Numbered from the stretch's first letter, positions 45,157-54,392 are shown. The stretch is DNA of 64,000 nt from Streptomyces sp. CB01635 (GCF_002803065.1 NZ_NNBL01000001.1:1-64000), one strand, 5' to 3'. Program-made: numbers and translations. Notes: a model not told the origin generated them from the letters alone.

Positions 45157-46044
45157 TCAGTCGGTCCCGTTGACGACGGAGGGGTTGGTGGCGGTCGCCA
45201 CCGCGATACCGGTCCTCGCGCGACGGCCGCGCCGCTCGATCCAGGTGGCGAGCGCGGCCAGGGCCAGACACAGCGCCACGTAGATCGCACCGACGACGAT
45301 GACCACCGCGGTGATCGGGTTCTCGCCGTTGACGATGATGTTGCTGGCCATCGTGCGCGCCGCGAACAGCAGCTCGCTGTACGTGATGATGTAGCCGAGA
45401 GAGGTGTCCTTGAGGGTCACCACGAGCTGGCTGATCATCGTCGGCAGCATGGAGCGCACGGCCTGCGGCAGCAGCAGCATTGTCATGACCTGCGACTTGC
45501 GCAGCCCCAGTGCGTACGCGGCTTCCACCTGTCCGCGCGGCACGGCGTTGACGCCCGCCCGGATCACCTCGGCCTGCACGCAGCCGTTGTAGACGGTCAG
45601 ACCGATGACGAGCGCCCAGAAGGCGGTGTTGTCGCCGACGACACCGAGGCTGGTCTTGTAGGTCAGGAACAGGAACCAAAGGGCGTAGATCGTGATCAGC
45701 AGCGGGATCGCGCGGAACAGTTCGATGAAGCCCGTGGCGGCCCAGCGGACCGTCTTGTGCTCGGACAGGCGAGCGACGGCCAGGAGCAGGCCGAGCACCA
45801 GGGAGAGCACGCCGGCGACGGCGAACACCTTCAGCGTGGTGAGCACGCCGTCGCGGATGCTGGTCCGCACGCCGGCGTTGTTGAAGATGTTCCAGACCTC
45901 GGGCTCCAGCTGCCCCTTGACGTTCATCCGGTAAAGGGTGAACGCGATCAGGCCGAGCACGGCCAGGGAGCCGACGACCGTGTAGATGCGGTTGCGCACC
46001 CGGGCCTTGGGGCCCGGTGCGTCGTACAGGACGCTCGAACTCAT
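45157..46044 (-). CDS. gluD: Glutamate ABC transporter permease GluD
   Basis: The 295-residue HEAA-type amino acid permease has five or six membrane segments and the EAA loop (VPRGQVEAAYALGLRKSQVMTMLLLPQAVRSMLP in parts, about residues 175-210). ELFRAIPLLITIYALWF is the fragment that faces the substrate path. N-terminal residues 1-20 are cytoplasmic. Its start overlaps the gluC stop (ATGA). Together with gluC it forms the heterodimeric channel for glutamate uptake. Confidence 0.94.
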   Translation of the reverse strand: MSSSVLYDAPGPKARVRNRIYTVVGSLAVLGLIAFTLYRMNVKGQLEPEVWNIFNNAGVRTSIRDGVLTTLKVFAVAGVLSLVLGLLLAVARLSEHKTVRWAATGFIELFRAIPLLITIYALWFLFLTYKTSLGVVGDNTAFWALVIGLTVYNGCVQAEVIRAGVNAVPRGQVEAAYALGLRKSQVMTMLLLPQAVRSMLPTMISQLVVTLKDTSLGYIITYSELLFAARTMASNIIVNGENPITAVVIVVGAIYVALCLALAALATWIERRGRRARTGIAVATATNPSVVNGTD

Positions 46045-46688
46045 CGTGCGACCCCCATGCGCCGCTCGAGCAGCCGGAAGAGACCGCTGATGGTGAAGGT
46101 GATGACCAGGTAGCCGAGAGCCACCCAGAGGAAGATCCAGGCGATGGCGAAGCCCTGGTCGCTGAGCAGCTTCTGCACGCCGAACAGCTCGGTGACGCTG
46201 AACGCGCCCGCGATCGCCGAGTTCTTCGTCAGCGCGATGAAGATCGAGCTGAGCGGCGGCAGGACGGTCCGGGTGGCCTGCGGAAGGATGATCAGACGCA
46301 GCGTCTGGAAGAAGGTCATCCCGATGGACCGGGCGGCCTCGGCCTGTCCCAGCGGCACCGTGCTGATGCCGGACCGGACGGCCTCGCACACGAACGCCGA
46401 GGTGTAGAAGCTCAGCGCCATGAGGGCCTTGGCCCACGGGCTGAGGCCCGGCATGAAGATGACCGGAACGACGAACCACGCCACAAGGAAGAGCAGGGTC
46501 AGCGGGGTGTTCCTGAAGAGCGTGACCCAGGCGGTGCCGAAGAAGCGCAGCGGGGGTACGGGTGAGACACGGAACCCGGCGATGATGACACCCAGGACCA
46601 TCGCGAGGAGCCCGCTGGCCAGGGTCAGCAGGACGGTGCCTATGAACCCCTCGCGGAATTCCGCGAGATGGTCGAGCAATACGTTCAC
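46041..46688 (-). CDS. gluC: Glutamate ABC transporter permease GluC
   Basis: The 215-residue permease has the same HEAA fold: TLFRNTPLTLLFLVAWFVVP in the first half, the EAA loop VPLGQAEAARSIGMTFFQTLRLIILPQATR (in two parts, about residues 118-147) and four to five membrane segments. GTG 46688 is preceded by GAGG at suitable distance. The spacing from gluB is 135 bases, occupied by two hairpins, whereas the junction to gluD is overlapping. Confidence 0.93.
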   Translation of the reverse strand: MNVLLDHLAEFREGFIGTVLLTLASGLLAMVLGVIIAGFRVSPVPPLRFFGTAWVTLFRNTPLTLLFLVAWFVVPVIFMPGLSPWAKALMALSFYTSAFVCEAVRSGISTVPLGQAEAARSIGMTFFQTLRLIILPQATRTVLPPLSSIFIALTKNSAIAGAFSVTELFGVQKLLSDQGFAIAWIFLWVALGYLVITFTISGLFRLLERRMGVAR

Positions 46689-46732
46689 GGGGATGTCCTC
46701 GTGGGCGGCGGCGGACAGGCAGCGCGGGCCGT

Positions 46733-46765
46733 GCCACGGGCGCACTGTGCGGTTGCGCCCGTGGC
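46733..46765 (-). terminator. Second hairpin in the gluB-gluC interval
   Basis: GCCACGGGCGCA pairs with TGCGCCCGTGGC (12 bp) around a nine-base loop. It lies between the gluB hairpin and gluC. It may stabilise the gluB end of the mRNA or reduce read-through. Confidence 0.6.
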
Positions 46766-46790
46766 GGGCCGTTCACTGCCGGGGGGTCGT

Positions 46791-46816
46791 ACGGTGCGGG
46801 CCGGGGCCCGCACCGT
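46791..46816 (-). terminator. Hairpin right after gluB
   Basis: ACGGTGCGGGC pairs perfectly with GCCCGCACCGT around a four-base loop, seven bases after the gluB stop on the minus strand. It resembles the partial terminators that raise binding-protein expression over permease expression in ABC operons. Confidence 0.65.
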
Positions 46817-46823
46817 CAGCGCG

Positions 46824-47744
46824 TCAGTAGCGCTCGAGCGCCGGCGGCGCGGTGTACGCGGACTTGGACAGGCCGAGCGTCGCGTCGTACGCCTTCTTGT
46901 AGTCGCCGTTCTTCTCGTGGGCCTCGATGGCCTTCGAGACCGCCTCGCGCAGCGCCTTGTCGTCCTTGTTCATGCCGACGCCGTACGGCTCCTCGGTGAA
47001 CGGCTTGCCGACGACCTTCAGCTTGCCGGGGCGCTGTGCGGCGTAGCCCTTGAGGATCGCGTCGTCGGTGGTGACGGCGTCGACCTCGTTGTTGAGCAGC
47101 TGCTGCACGCACTCGGAGTACTTGGAGAGCTCGACGGTCTTGGCACCGTACTTGGGCTTCTTGATCTCCTGGAGCGGGGTCGAGCCCTTGATGGAGCAGA
47201 CCGACTTGCCCTTGACGGAGTCCGGGCCCGTGATGCCCTTCTCGTCGCCGCGGACGAGGAGGTCGGCGCCGGCCATGAAGTACGGGCCGGCGAAACCGAC
47301 CTGCTTCTTGCGCTCGTCGTTGATCGTGTAGGTGCCTACGTAGAGGTCGACCTCGCCCTTGGAGATGGTCGTCTCACGGACGTTCGAGTCGATCGTCTTG
47401 AACTCGATCTGCGACGGCTTGAAGCCGAGGTCGGCGGCGACCATCTTGGCGATCTCGATGTCGAAGCCCGAGCGCTTGCCGTCGGTGTCCTGGAAGCCCA
47501 GGTACGGCTGGTCGTTCTTGGCGCCGATGACGAGCTTGCCGGCCTTCTGCGCCCGCTTCAGCGTCGCGGAGTCCAGCTTCACGCCCGAGGCGACCGTGTA
47601 CGTGGGCAGCTTCGGCTGGTCCTTGCCGCCGGCGCCGCCGGCGGGCTTGTCACCGGCGTTGCCGGAGTCGCCGCCACACGCGGTGGCGGTGAGGGCGAGC
47701 ACGGCGACAGTGGCCGCCGCCGCGGCGGACTTGCGGAGCTTCAT
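46824..47744 (-). CDS. gluB: Glutamate-binding lipoprotein GluB
   Basis: The 306-residue solute-binding protein begins MKLRKSAAAAATVAVLALTATAC, a lipoprotein signal with lipobox LTATAC. The mature part is an SBP_bac_3 fold: GKLVIGAKNDQPYLGF, GFDIEIAKMVAADLGF, FKTIDSNVRETTISKGEVDLYVGTYTIN and EPYGVGMNKDDKALREAVSKAIEAH. It captures glutamate outside the membrane and delivers it to GluCD. ATG 47744 is preferred over 47753, since GAAGG is correctly spaced only for it. It follows gluA by 62 bases, and two hairpins follow it. Confidence 0.95.
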   Translation of the reverse strand: MKLRKSAAAAATVAVLALTATACGGDSGNAGDKPAGGAGGKDQPKLPTYTVASGVKLDSATLKRAQKAGKLVIGAKNDQPYLGFQDTDGKRSGFDIEIAKMVAADLGFKPSQIEFKTIDSNVRETTISKGEVDLYVGTYTINDERKKQVGFAGPYFMAGADLLVRGDEKGITGPDSVKGKSVCSIKGSTPLQEIKKPKYGAKTVELSKYSECVQQLLNNEVDAVTTDDAILKGYAAQRPGKLKVVGKPFTEEPYGVGMNKDDKALREAVSKAIEAHEKNGDYKKAYDATLGLSKSAYTAPPALERY

Positions 47745-47806
47745 GGTGAACATCCTTCGTGTCGGCAGATTTCGGCCGTGAAAAGTCAGACGCCCGTGCG
47801 TCAGCG

Positions 47807-48583
47807 TCAGTGGTGCAGGATCTTCGACAGGAAGTCCTTGGCCCGGTCGCTGCGCGGGTTGCTGAAGAACTGGTCGGGGGTGGCCTCTTCGACGATCCGT
47901 CCGTCCGCCATGAAGACCACGCGGTTGGCCGCCGAGCGCGCGAAGCCCATCTCGTGGGTGACGACGATCATCGTCATGCCGTCACGGGCGAGCTGCTGCA
48001 TGACCTCCAGGACCTCGTTGATCATCTCCGGGTCGAGGGCCGACGTCGGCTCGTCGAAGAGCATGATCTTGGGGTCCATCGCCAACGCCCGTGCGATCGC
48101 GACGCGCTGCTGCTGCCCGCCGGAGAGCTGCGCGGGGTACTTGTCCGCCTGCGTGCCCACGCCCACCCGGTCGAGCAGGGTGCGCGCCTTGGCCTCGGCC
48201 GCCTTCTTGTCCGTCCTGCGGACCTTGATCTGCCCCAGCATCACGTTCTCGAGCACGGTCTTGTGCGCGAAGAGGTTGAAGGACTGGAAGACCATGCCCA
48301 CGTCCGCGCGGAGGCGGGCCAGCTCCTTGCCTTCCTGGGGCAGCGGCTTGCCGTCGATCGTGATGTCACCTGTGTCGACGGTCTCCAGGCGGTTGATCGT
48401 GCGGCACAGCGTCGACTTGCCGGAGCCCGAGGGTCCGATGACGACGACGACCTCACCACGCGCGATGGTCAGGTCGATGTCCTGGAGCACGTGCAGCGCG
48501 CCGAAGTGCTTGTTGACTTGGTTCAGCACGACCAGCTCGTCGGCCGCGGGAATGGCGTCCTTGGTCACCGATACATCGGTCAT
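47807..48583 (-). CDS. gluA: Glutamate ABC transporter ATP-binding protein GluA
   Basis: The 258-residue ATPase shows Walker [11 protein letters not shown]-loop ([19 protein letters not shown]), signature [15 protein letters not shown], Walker [14 protein letters not shown] and the switch His in VVTHEM. This is the amino-acid importer type. ATG 48583 follows GGAG about ten bases upstream; the frame is open further upstream. It is the first gene of gluABCD, and the divergent gluR-gluK two-component genes regulate this operon in S. coelicolor. Confidence 0.95.
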   Translation of the reverse strand: MTDVSVTKDAIPAADELVVLNQVNKHFGALHVLQDIDLTIARGEVVVVIGPSGSGKSTLCRTINRLETVDTGDITIDGKPLPQEGKELARLRADVGMVFQSFNLFAHKTVLENVMLGQIKVRRTDKKAAEAKARTLLDRVGVGTQADKYPAQLSGGQQQRVAIARALAMDPKIMLFDEPTSALDPEMINEVLEVMQQLARDGMTMIVVTHEMGFARSAANRVVFMADGRIVEEATPDQFFSNPRSDRAKDFLSKILHH

Positions 48584-48621
48584 CGGGGTCTTGCTCCATC
48601 CTCCTCGGTTGGGAGGACAGT

Positions 48622-48648
48622 AGTAATGCCGTACGACCAGCGTCATTA
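48622..48648. promoter_or_regulatory. Inverted repeat upstream of gluA: candidate GluR operator
   Basis: On the + strand GTAATGCCG (48622-48630) and CGTCATTAC (48640-48648) form a nearly perfect inverted repeat (eight of nine pairs). On the gluA strand it overlaps a plausible promoter (ATGACG, 18 bases, TACTGT). It is 39 bases before the gluA start codon. GluR of S. coelicolor is known to bind this intergenic region; whether this repeat is the site is inferred. Confidence 0.5.
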
Positions 48649-48876
48649 CATCTGAGGGGAACTTGAGCATAACGATCCGGCTTCAACCGGCCACGATGCG
48701 TGAAGAGGGTGGCCCCGCGCGTACCGGCTGGATAACGGAAGGCGCCCGTAACCGGAACGCTCTTGACGGCGTCCTTATGTATCGGAGTGGATGCCCTGGT
48801 GTGCCGCACTCGCGTGCACGGATAACGCCTGCCGGCGTGCCGGGGCCGAACGACCGATGAACCGAAGGGGGCCGTG

Positions 48877-49563
48877 ATGAGACTGCTTCTCGTCGAGGAC
48901 GACGACCATGTCGCCGCTGCTCTGTCGGCGGTCCTCGCCCGGCACGGCTTCGAAGTGGCGCACGCCCGCAGCGGCGAGGAAGCGCTCCGGGCGCTCGTCC
49001 CCGAGGCGGACGCCTTCGGAGTCGTACTCCTCGATCTCGGCCTGCCCGACCAGGACGGCTACGAGGTGTGCGGCAAGATCCGCAAGCGCACGTCGACACC
49101 CGTGATCATGGTGACCGCGCGCGCGGACGTGCGCTCCCGCATCCACGGCCTCAACCTCGGTGCCGACGACTACGTGGTCAAGCCGTACGACACCGGGGAG
49201 CTGCTCGCCCGGATCCATGCGGTCAGCCGGCGCAGTGTGCCGGACGAGTCCTCCGTGCCGGCCGAGGACGGACTGAGGCTCGGGTCCGTGCACATCGAAC
49301 TGCCCACCCGCCAGGTCAGCGTGGACGGTTCGGTTGTCCAACTGACCCGCAAGGAGTTCGACCTCCTGGCGCTTCTCGCGCAGCGCCCCGGGGTGGTGTT
49401 CCGCCGGGAACAGATCATCAGCGAGGTCTGGCGCACCAGTTGGGAGGGGACGGGCCGCACGCTGGAGGTGCATGTCGCGTCCCTGCGCTCCAAGCTGCGC
49501 ATGCCCGCCCTCATCGAGACCGTGCGTGGCGTCGGGTACCGGCTCGTCGCGCCGGCCGCCTAG
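48877..49563 (+). CDS. gluR: Response regulator GluR (OmpR/PhoB type)
   Basis: The 228-residue protein has a receiver (residues 1-118; acidic residues at 7-9, phospho-acceptor Asp53 in LLDLGLPDQDG, Thr in VMVTA, Lys in VVKPYD) and a winged-helix DNA-binding domain (about 135-225; LTRKEFDLLALLAQRPG, REQIISEVWRTSW and IETVRGVGYRL). Location between gluABCD and a kinase gene identifies it as GluR, the S. coelicolor regulator that activates glutamate uptake genes. ATG 48877 is used; GTG 48874 immediately before it is possible. AAGGGG lies upstream. Confidence 0.9.
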   Translation: MRLLLVEDDDHVAAALSAVLARHGFEVAHARSGEEALRALVPEADAFGVVLLDLGLPDQDGYEVCGKIRKRTSTPVIMVTARADVRSRIHGLNLGADDYVVKPYDTGELLARIHAVSRRSVPDESSVPAEDGLRLGSVHIELPTRQVSVDGSVVQLTRKEFDLLALLAQRPGVVFRREQIISEVWRTSWEGTGRTLEVHVASLRSKLRMPALIETVRGVGYRLVAPAA

Positions 49564-49572
49564 AGGCCGCGG

Positions 49573-50979
49573 GTGCGCGCTCGCCTCCTCCCGCTGCTCA
49601 TCGTCCTGATGGCGGGTGTGCTGCTCGCGCTCGGCTTCCCGCTCGCCGCGAGCGTGGCGGCCGCCCAGCAGCAGAAGGTCGTCGTCGACCGCATCGACGA
49701 CACGGCACGCTTTGCCGCGCTGGCCCAGTTCGTCACCAAGCGCTCGACGGGCTCCCGTGTACGCGTCACGGACGAGCGCCAACAGACCCTGCAGAACGAA
49801 CTCACGCGCTACTACGAGGTGTACGGGATCCGCGCGGGCGTCTTCTACCGCAACAGTGACCCCATGGGGCGCGCCCCGGACGACTGGCAGCTGCCCCGCG
49901 ACGGAGCTGTGCGCGAGGCCTTCGACGAGGCCCTGTTCTCGCGCGGCAGCCACGACCCGCAGCAGGTGTGGCCCTGGAGGCGCGGCCGGCTCGTCGTCGC
50001 GTCACCGGTCATCAGCGACGGCGATGTCGTCGCGGTCGTCGTCACCGACTCACCCACCGGCAAGATGCGCTCCAAGACGCTTCAGGGGTGGCTGCTCATC
50101 GCGGCGGGCGAGGCGGCGGCGATGCTTCTGGCCGTAGGCGCGGCCCTGCGGCTGACGGGCTGGGTCCTGCGGCCCGTGCGCGTCCTCGACGCGACCACCC
50201 ACGACATCGCCACCGGCCGCCTGAAGTCGCGCGTCGCCTCGGCCGGCGGACCGCCGGAACTCCAGCGCCTGGCCCGGTCGTTCAACGAGATGGCCGACAA
50301 CGTCGAGGACGTCCTGGAGCAGCAGCGCGCCTTCGTCGCCGACGCCTCGCACCAACTGCGCAATCCGCTCGCCGCCCTGCTCCTGCGCATCGAACTCCTG
50401 GCCTTCGAACTGCCCGAGGGGAACGAGGAGATCGCCTCCGTGCGCACGGAGGGCAAGCGGCTCGCCTCGGTCCTCGACGACCTGCTCGACCTGGCCCTCG
50501 CCGAGCACACCGAGGCGGATCTGCGGCTCACGGACATCGGCGAGCTGGTGACCGAACGCGTGGGCGCCTGGCGGCCGGTCGCCGACGAAAAGGGGGTACG
50601 GCTGACCGGGGACTGCCCCGCGGTCACCGGGTGGGCGGACCCCGTGACGCTGTCGAGCGCCCTGGACGCGGTGATCGACAACGCCCTGAAGTTCACCCCC
50701 TCCGGCGAGGAGGTACGGGTCTGCGTCGCCCGTAACGGAGAGTCCACGGAGATCGTGGTCGCTGACCGGGGGCCGGGCCTGCGCGAGGACGAACTCGCGC
50801 GGATCGGCGACCGGTTCTGGCGCAGCGCCGGCCATCAGAACGTCAAGGGATCGGGCCTCGGCCTGTCCATCTCGCGGGCGCTGCTCGCGGCCGGCGGCGG
50901 CTCCATCACGTACGCCCCTCACGAGCCCCACGGGCTGTGCGTGACGGTGGCGGTGCCCCGGACCCACCGCGAAGGCTGA
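49573..50979 (+). CDS. gluK: Sensor histidine kinase GluK
   Basis: The 468-residue membrane kinase has TM1 (LLPLLIVLMAGVLLALGFPLA, shown shortened; about residues 6-26), an extracellular sensor region (about 27-170), TM2 (WLLIAAGEAAAMLLAVGAAL, about 175-195), a HAMP domain (about 196-248), HisKA with ADASHQLRNPLAALLLRIE (phospho-acceptor His260), and HATPase_c (DNALKFTPSG, DRGPGL, GSGLGLSI). It is ten bases after gluR, so the pair is cotranscribed. In S. coelicolor GluK senses extracellular glutamate. Confidence 0.9.
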   Translation: MRARLLPLLIVLMAGVLLALGFPLAASVAAAQQQKVVVDRIDDTARFAALAQFVTKRSTGSRVRVTDERQQTLQNELTRYYEVYGIRAGVFYRNSDPMGRAPDDWQLPRDGAVREAFDEALFSRGSHDPQQVWPWRRGRLVVASPVISDGDVVAVVVTDSPTGKMRSKTLQGWLLIAAGEAAAMLLAVGAALRLTGWVLRPVRVLDATTHDIATGRLKSRVASAGGPPELQRLARSFNEMADNVEDVLEQQRAFVADASHQLRNPLAALLLRIELLAFELPEGNEEIASVRTEGKRLASVLDDLLDLALAEHTEADLRLTDIGELVTERVGAWRPVADEKGVRLTGDCPAVTGWADPVTLSSALDAVIDNALKFTPSGEEVRVCVARNGESTEIVVADRGPGLREDELARIGDRFWRSAGHQNVKGSGLGLSISRALLAAGGGSITYAPHEPHGLCVTVAVPRTHREG

Positions 50980-50997
50980 GGCGGCGGGTCAGGGGCC

Positions 50998-51993
50998 CTA
51001 CGGCTTCACCGAGCGGTAGTAGCGGCGGGCGCCCTCGTGCAGCGCCAGCGGATCCGTGTAGAGCGCCGTCCGCAGGTCCACGAGCTGCGCCGCGTGCACC
51101 TGCGTGCCGATGTGGTCGCGGCTGTCTATCACCGTGCGCGTCAGCGCCTCCGTCAGGCGGGGGTCGGCACGGTCCGTGGTCACCAGCAGATTCGCCACGG
51201 CCAGCGTGGGCACCGAGACACCCTGCTGCGCGTCCGGATAGGCGTCGGCGGGCATCACGGCGGCCCGGTAGTAACGGGACGCGCCGCCCTGCTTGTGCAG
51301 TGCGTCGACGAGGTTGCCGAGCTCGACAAGACGGATGGGGTAGTTCTCGGACAGCTTGCGCACATGGTTCGTCGGCAGGCCGCCCGACCAGAAGAAGGCG
51401 TCGATGTCGCCGTCCTTGAGCGCCTGGGGCATGCCGTCGATCCCTGTGGAGACGGGGTTCATGTCCCTCTCCAGGTCGAGCCCGGCCGCCTTGGCCACGC
51501 GCTCCGCGATGAGCCGGACCCCGGAGCCCTTGCCGCCCACGGCGACCTTGCGGCCGCGCAGATCCTGGACCGACCTGATCGACGACGAGCGGGGCACGAC
51601 CAGCTGCACGTAGTCGTCGTACAGGCGGGCACAGCCACGCAGCCGGTCCCCTCCGGCGCCGCCCTGGAGCTTGTACTTCTCCACGGCGTCAGCGGCCGCG
51701 ATCGTGAAATCGGCCTTCCCCGTGGCGACCCGTTCGACGTTCTCCTGGGACCCCTCGCTGTTCGTCAGGCGCACATCGAGGTCCGGCAGGTCGTGGCCGA
51801 GCGCGGTCTTGAGGAGGTTGCCGTAGCGCTCGTACACCCCGGTCCGCTGGCCCGTACTGAACGTCACGTTGCCCCCCGGTGTCCCGTCGTCCAGCGGCAG
51901 CAGCCACCACAGGAGCAGCCCGAGGACGACGAGGGCGGCGGCCGAGCCCTCCAGGGCTCGGCGCCTGCTGACACGGGGGAGGGCCTTGTGCAT
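50998..51993 (-). CDS. TAXI family TRAP-type solute-binding protein
   Basis: The 331-residue protein has a single N-terminal membrane anchor (ALVVLGLLLWWLLPLD, about residues 20-35) and the TAXI fold: FSTGQRTGVYERYGNLLKTAL, VRLTNSEGSQENVERVATGKADF, VAVGGKGSGVRLIAERVAKAAGL and DIDAFFWSGGLPTNHVRKL. Family members bind small organic anions such as glutamate or 2-oxoglutarate and usually come with TRAP membrane genes; none is here. It is convergent with gluK (18-base gap). Confidence 0.88.
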   Translation of the reverse strand: MHKALPRVSRRRALEGSAAALVVLGLLLWWLLPLDDGTPGGNVTFSTGQRTGVYERYGNLLKTALGHDLPDLDVRLTNSEGSQENVERVATGKADFTIAAADAVEKYKLQGGAGGDRLRGCARLYDDYVQLVVPRSSSIRSVQDLRGRKVAVGGKGSGVRLIAERVAKAAGLDLERDMNPVSTGIDGMPQALKDGDIDAFFWSGGLPTNHVRKLSENYPIRLVELGNLVDALHKQGGASRYYRAAVMPADAYPDAQQGVSVPTLAVANLLVTTDRADPRLTEALTRTVIDSRDHIGTQVHAAQLVDLRTALYTDPLALHEGARRYYRSVKP

Positions 51994-52092
51994 GCGGGCG
52001 ATCCTGCCATTTCACTCACCGTGAGGACCAGGGCGGAGGTCAGGGAACACCGGGGCACGCGCGCGTGGTGACCCCGTACCCTGGTGTGCGAG

Positions 52093-53577
52093 ATGAGCGC
52101 GAAGACCTACGAGGTGCGCACCTACGGGTGCCAGATGAATGTCCACGACTCCGAGCGGCTCTCCGGCCTCCTTGAGGACGCCGGATACGTCCGTGCGCCC
52201 GAGGGCGCCGACGGTGATGCCGATGTCGTCGTCTTCAACACGTGCGCCGTCCGCGAGAACGCGGACAACAGGCTGTACGGCAATCTCGGTCGCCTGGCGC
52301 CGATGAAGACGAAGCGGCCCGGCATGCAGATCGCCGTCGGCGGCTGCCTCGCGCAGAAGGACCGCGACACCATCGTGCAGCGGGCCCCGTGGGTGGATGT
52401 CGTCTTCGGCACGCACAACATCGGCAAGCTGCCGGTCCTCCTGGAGCGTGCCCGCGTCCAGGAGGAGGCGCAGGTCGAGATCGCCGAGTCCCTGGAGGCG
52501 TTCCCCTCGACGCTGCCCACGCGCCGCGAGAGCGCGTACGCGGCCTGGGTCTCCATCTCCGTAGGCTGCAACAACACCTGTACCTTCTGCATCGTGCCCG
52601 CCCTGCGCGGCAAGGAGAAGGACCGCAGGACGGGCGACATCCTCGCCGAGATCGAGGCGCTCGTCGGCGAGGGCGTCAGCGAGATCACGCTGCTCGGCCA
52701 GAACGTGAACGCGTACGGCTCGGACATCGGCGACCGCGAGGCCTTCAGCAAGCTTCTGCGCGCCTGCGGGAAGATCGAGGGCCTGGAGCGGGTGCGCTTC
52801 ACCTCCCCGCACCCGCGCGACTTCACGGACGACGTGATCGCGGCCATGGCCGAGACGCCGAACGTGATGCCGCAGCTGCACATGCCGATGCAGTCCGGCT
52901 CGGACACCGTCCTGAAGTCGATGCGCCGGTCCTACCGGCAGGAACGCTACCTCGGGATCATCGAGAAGGTGCGCGCCGCGATCCCGCACGCCGCCATCTC
53001 CACGGACATCATCGTGGGCTTCCCCGGCGAGACCGAGGAGGACTTCGAGCAGACCATGCACGCGGTCCGCGAGGCCCGCTTCGCGAATGCCTTCACCTTC
53101 CAGTACTCCAAGCGCCCCGGGACCCCGGCGGCGACCATGGAGGGCCAGATCCCCAAGGAGGTCGTCCAGGAGCGCTACATGCGCCTGGTCGAGCTCCAGG
53201 AGGAGATCTCCTGGGACGAGAACAAGAAGCAGGTCGGCCGCACCCTGGAGCTGATGGTCGCCGAGGGCGAGGGCCGCAAGGACGGCGCCACGCACCGCCT
53301 GTCCGGCCGCGCCCCCGACAACCGCCTGGTGCACTTCACCAAGCCGGACGCCGAGGTGCGCCCCGGTGACGTCGTCACTGTCGAGATCACGTACGCGGCC
53401 CCGCACCACCTGCTCGCCGAGGGCGACGTCCTCGACGTGCGCCGCACGCGCGCGGGTGACGCCTGGGAGAAGCGGAACGCGGAGCCCCAGCAGAAACAGG
53501 GCGTCTTGTTGGGCCTGCCCTCGGTGGGCGTCCCGGCCCCGCTGCCGGCGGCCACGGGCGGCTGCGCCGTCAACTGA
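52093..53577 (+). CDS. miaB: tRNA-2-methylthio-N6-dimethylallyladenosine synthase MiaB
   Basis: MiaB adds the 2-methylthio group to i6A37 made by MiaA (encoded about 3 kb downstream). The 494-residue protein has the UPF0004 cysteines ([36 protein letters not shown]), the radical-SAM core with [15 protein letters not shown], and a C-terminal TRAM domain. QMNVHDSE is the MiaB-type signature, distinguishing it from RimO in this same window. The C-terminal tail (about residues 460-494) is a poorly conserved extension. ATG 52093 is chosen; GTG 52084 is an in-frame alternative. Confidence 0.95.
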   Translation: MSAKTYEVRTYGCQMNVHDSERLSGLLEDAGYVRAPEGADGDADVVVFNTCAVRENADNRLYGNLGRLAPMKTKRPGMQIAVGGCLAQKDRDTIVQRAPWVDVVFGTHNIGKLPVLLERARVQEEAQVEIAESLEAFPSTLPTRRESAYAAWVSISVGCNNTCTFCIVPALRGKEKDRRTGDILAEIEALVGEGVSEITLLGQNVNAYGSDIGDREAFSKLLRACGKIEGLERVRFTSPHPRDFTDDVIAAMAETPNVMPQLHMPMQSGSDTVLKSMRRSYRQERYLGIIEKVRAAIPHAAISTDIIVGFPGETEEDFEQTMHAVREARFANAFTFQYSKRPGTPAATMEGQIPKEVVQERYMRLVELQEEISWDENKKQVGRTLELMVAEGEGRKDGATHRLSGRAPDNRLVHFTKPDAEVRPGDVVTVEITYAAPHHLLAEGDVLDVRRTRAGDAWEKRNAEPQQKQGVLLGLPSVGVPAPLPAATGGCAVN

Positions 53578-53624
53578 CGGCACCGCTCCCTGCGGGCCAC
53601 GTGCCGCGCAGTAGGCTGCCGATC

Positions 53625-54350
53625 ATGCTTGTCGCCGCCGCCGTCTGTCCCTGCCCGCCCCTGCTCGTACCCGAGGTCGCCGTGGGCGCGGCCCCCGAGC
53701 TGGAGGCCGCGCGCGCGGCCTGCGACGAGGCCGTCCGCGCGGTCCTGGCCGCCCGGCCCGACCTGATCGTGGTCGTCGGCGAAGGGCCCGCGACCCGTAC
53801 GCACAAGCACGGCGCCATGGGCGGTTTCCAGCCGTTCGGTGTCGACCGCGAGGTCCGCCTGGGCGCGGCTCCCGACTCCGAGGCACCGGCGCACCGGCTG
53901 CCCCTGTCCCTCACGGTGGGCGCCTGGCTGCTCGACCGGGCCGGGTGGACCGGCCCTGTGGAGGGCTACGAAGTCGAGAGCGACAGGTCCTGGCCCGCCA
54001 ACGGCGAGGACGGCGTGCACCTCGCGGCACGGGCCGACCGCGTGGGATTCCTGGTCATGGGCGACGGGACGGCCTGCCGCAGCGTCAAGGCTCCCGGGTA
54101 TCTGGACGACCGTGCCGAAGGGGTCGACGCGTCGATCGCTCAGGCCCTGGGCAACGGCGACCACGACGGATTCTTCGCGACCCTCGACGCGGACCTCGCC
54201 CGCGAACTCAAGATCTCCGGCCGCTCCCCGTGGCAGATTCTCACGGCGGCCTCCGTCGAGGACGAGGACCAGGACGAGTGCCAGAACTGGAGCGTCCTTT
54301 ACGAGGACGCTCCCTACGGAGTCGGCTACTTCGTCGCCAGCTGGTCGTAG
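53625..54350 (+). CDS. LigB-like (class III extradiol dioxygenase-like) protein with altered metal site
   Basis: The 241-residue protein has the class III extradiol dioxygenase LigB fold in outline: N-terminal strand AAAVCPCPPLLVPEVAVG, ARPDLIVVVGEGPATRTHKHGAMGGF, and LTAASVEDEDQDECQNWSVLYEDAPYGVGYFV near the end. In active LigB enzymes the first motif carries a His (PHPPLL) that binds iron; here it is Cys (CPCPPLL), so iron-dependent ring cleavage is doubtful. The gene lies right after miaB and is conserved there in actinobacteria as far as I recall. It may bind a non-aromatic ligand or be a pseudoenzyme. Confidence 0.78.
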   Translation: MLVAAAVCPCPPLLVPEVAVGAAPELEAARAACDEAVRAVLAARPDLIVVVGEGPATRTHKHGAMGGFQPFGVDREVRLGAAPDSEAPAHRLPLSLTVGAWLLDRAGWTGPVEGYEVESDRSWPANGEDGVHLAARADRVGFLVMGDGTACRSVKAPGYLDDRAEGVDASIAQALGNGDHDGFFATLDADLARELKISGRSPWQILTAASVEDEDQDECQNWSVLYEDAPYGVGYFVASWS

Positions 54351-54392
54351 ACGAGCGCGCACGCACTTGTAGCAGAGCGCTCACAGACGAAA

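Noticed and set aside
45157..46776. One long minus-strand protein of 539 codons spanning gluC and gluD
   Set aside because: Only its last 295 codons are GluD; the upstream part is a wrong frame of gluC, which has its own GTG start and permease motifs.
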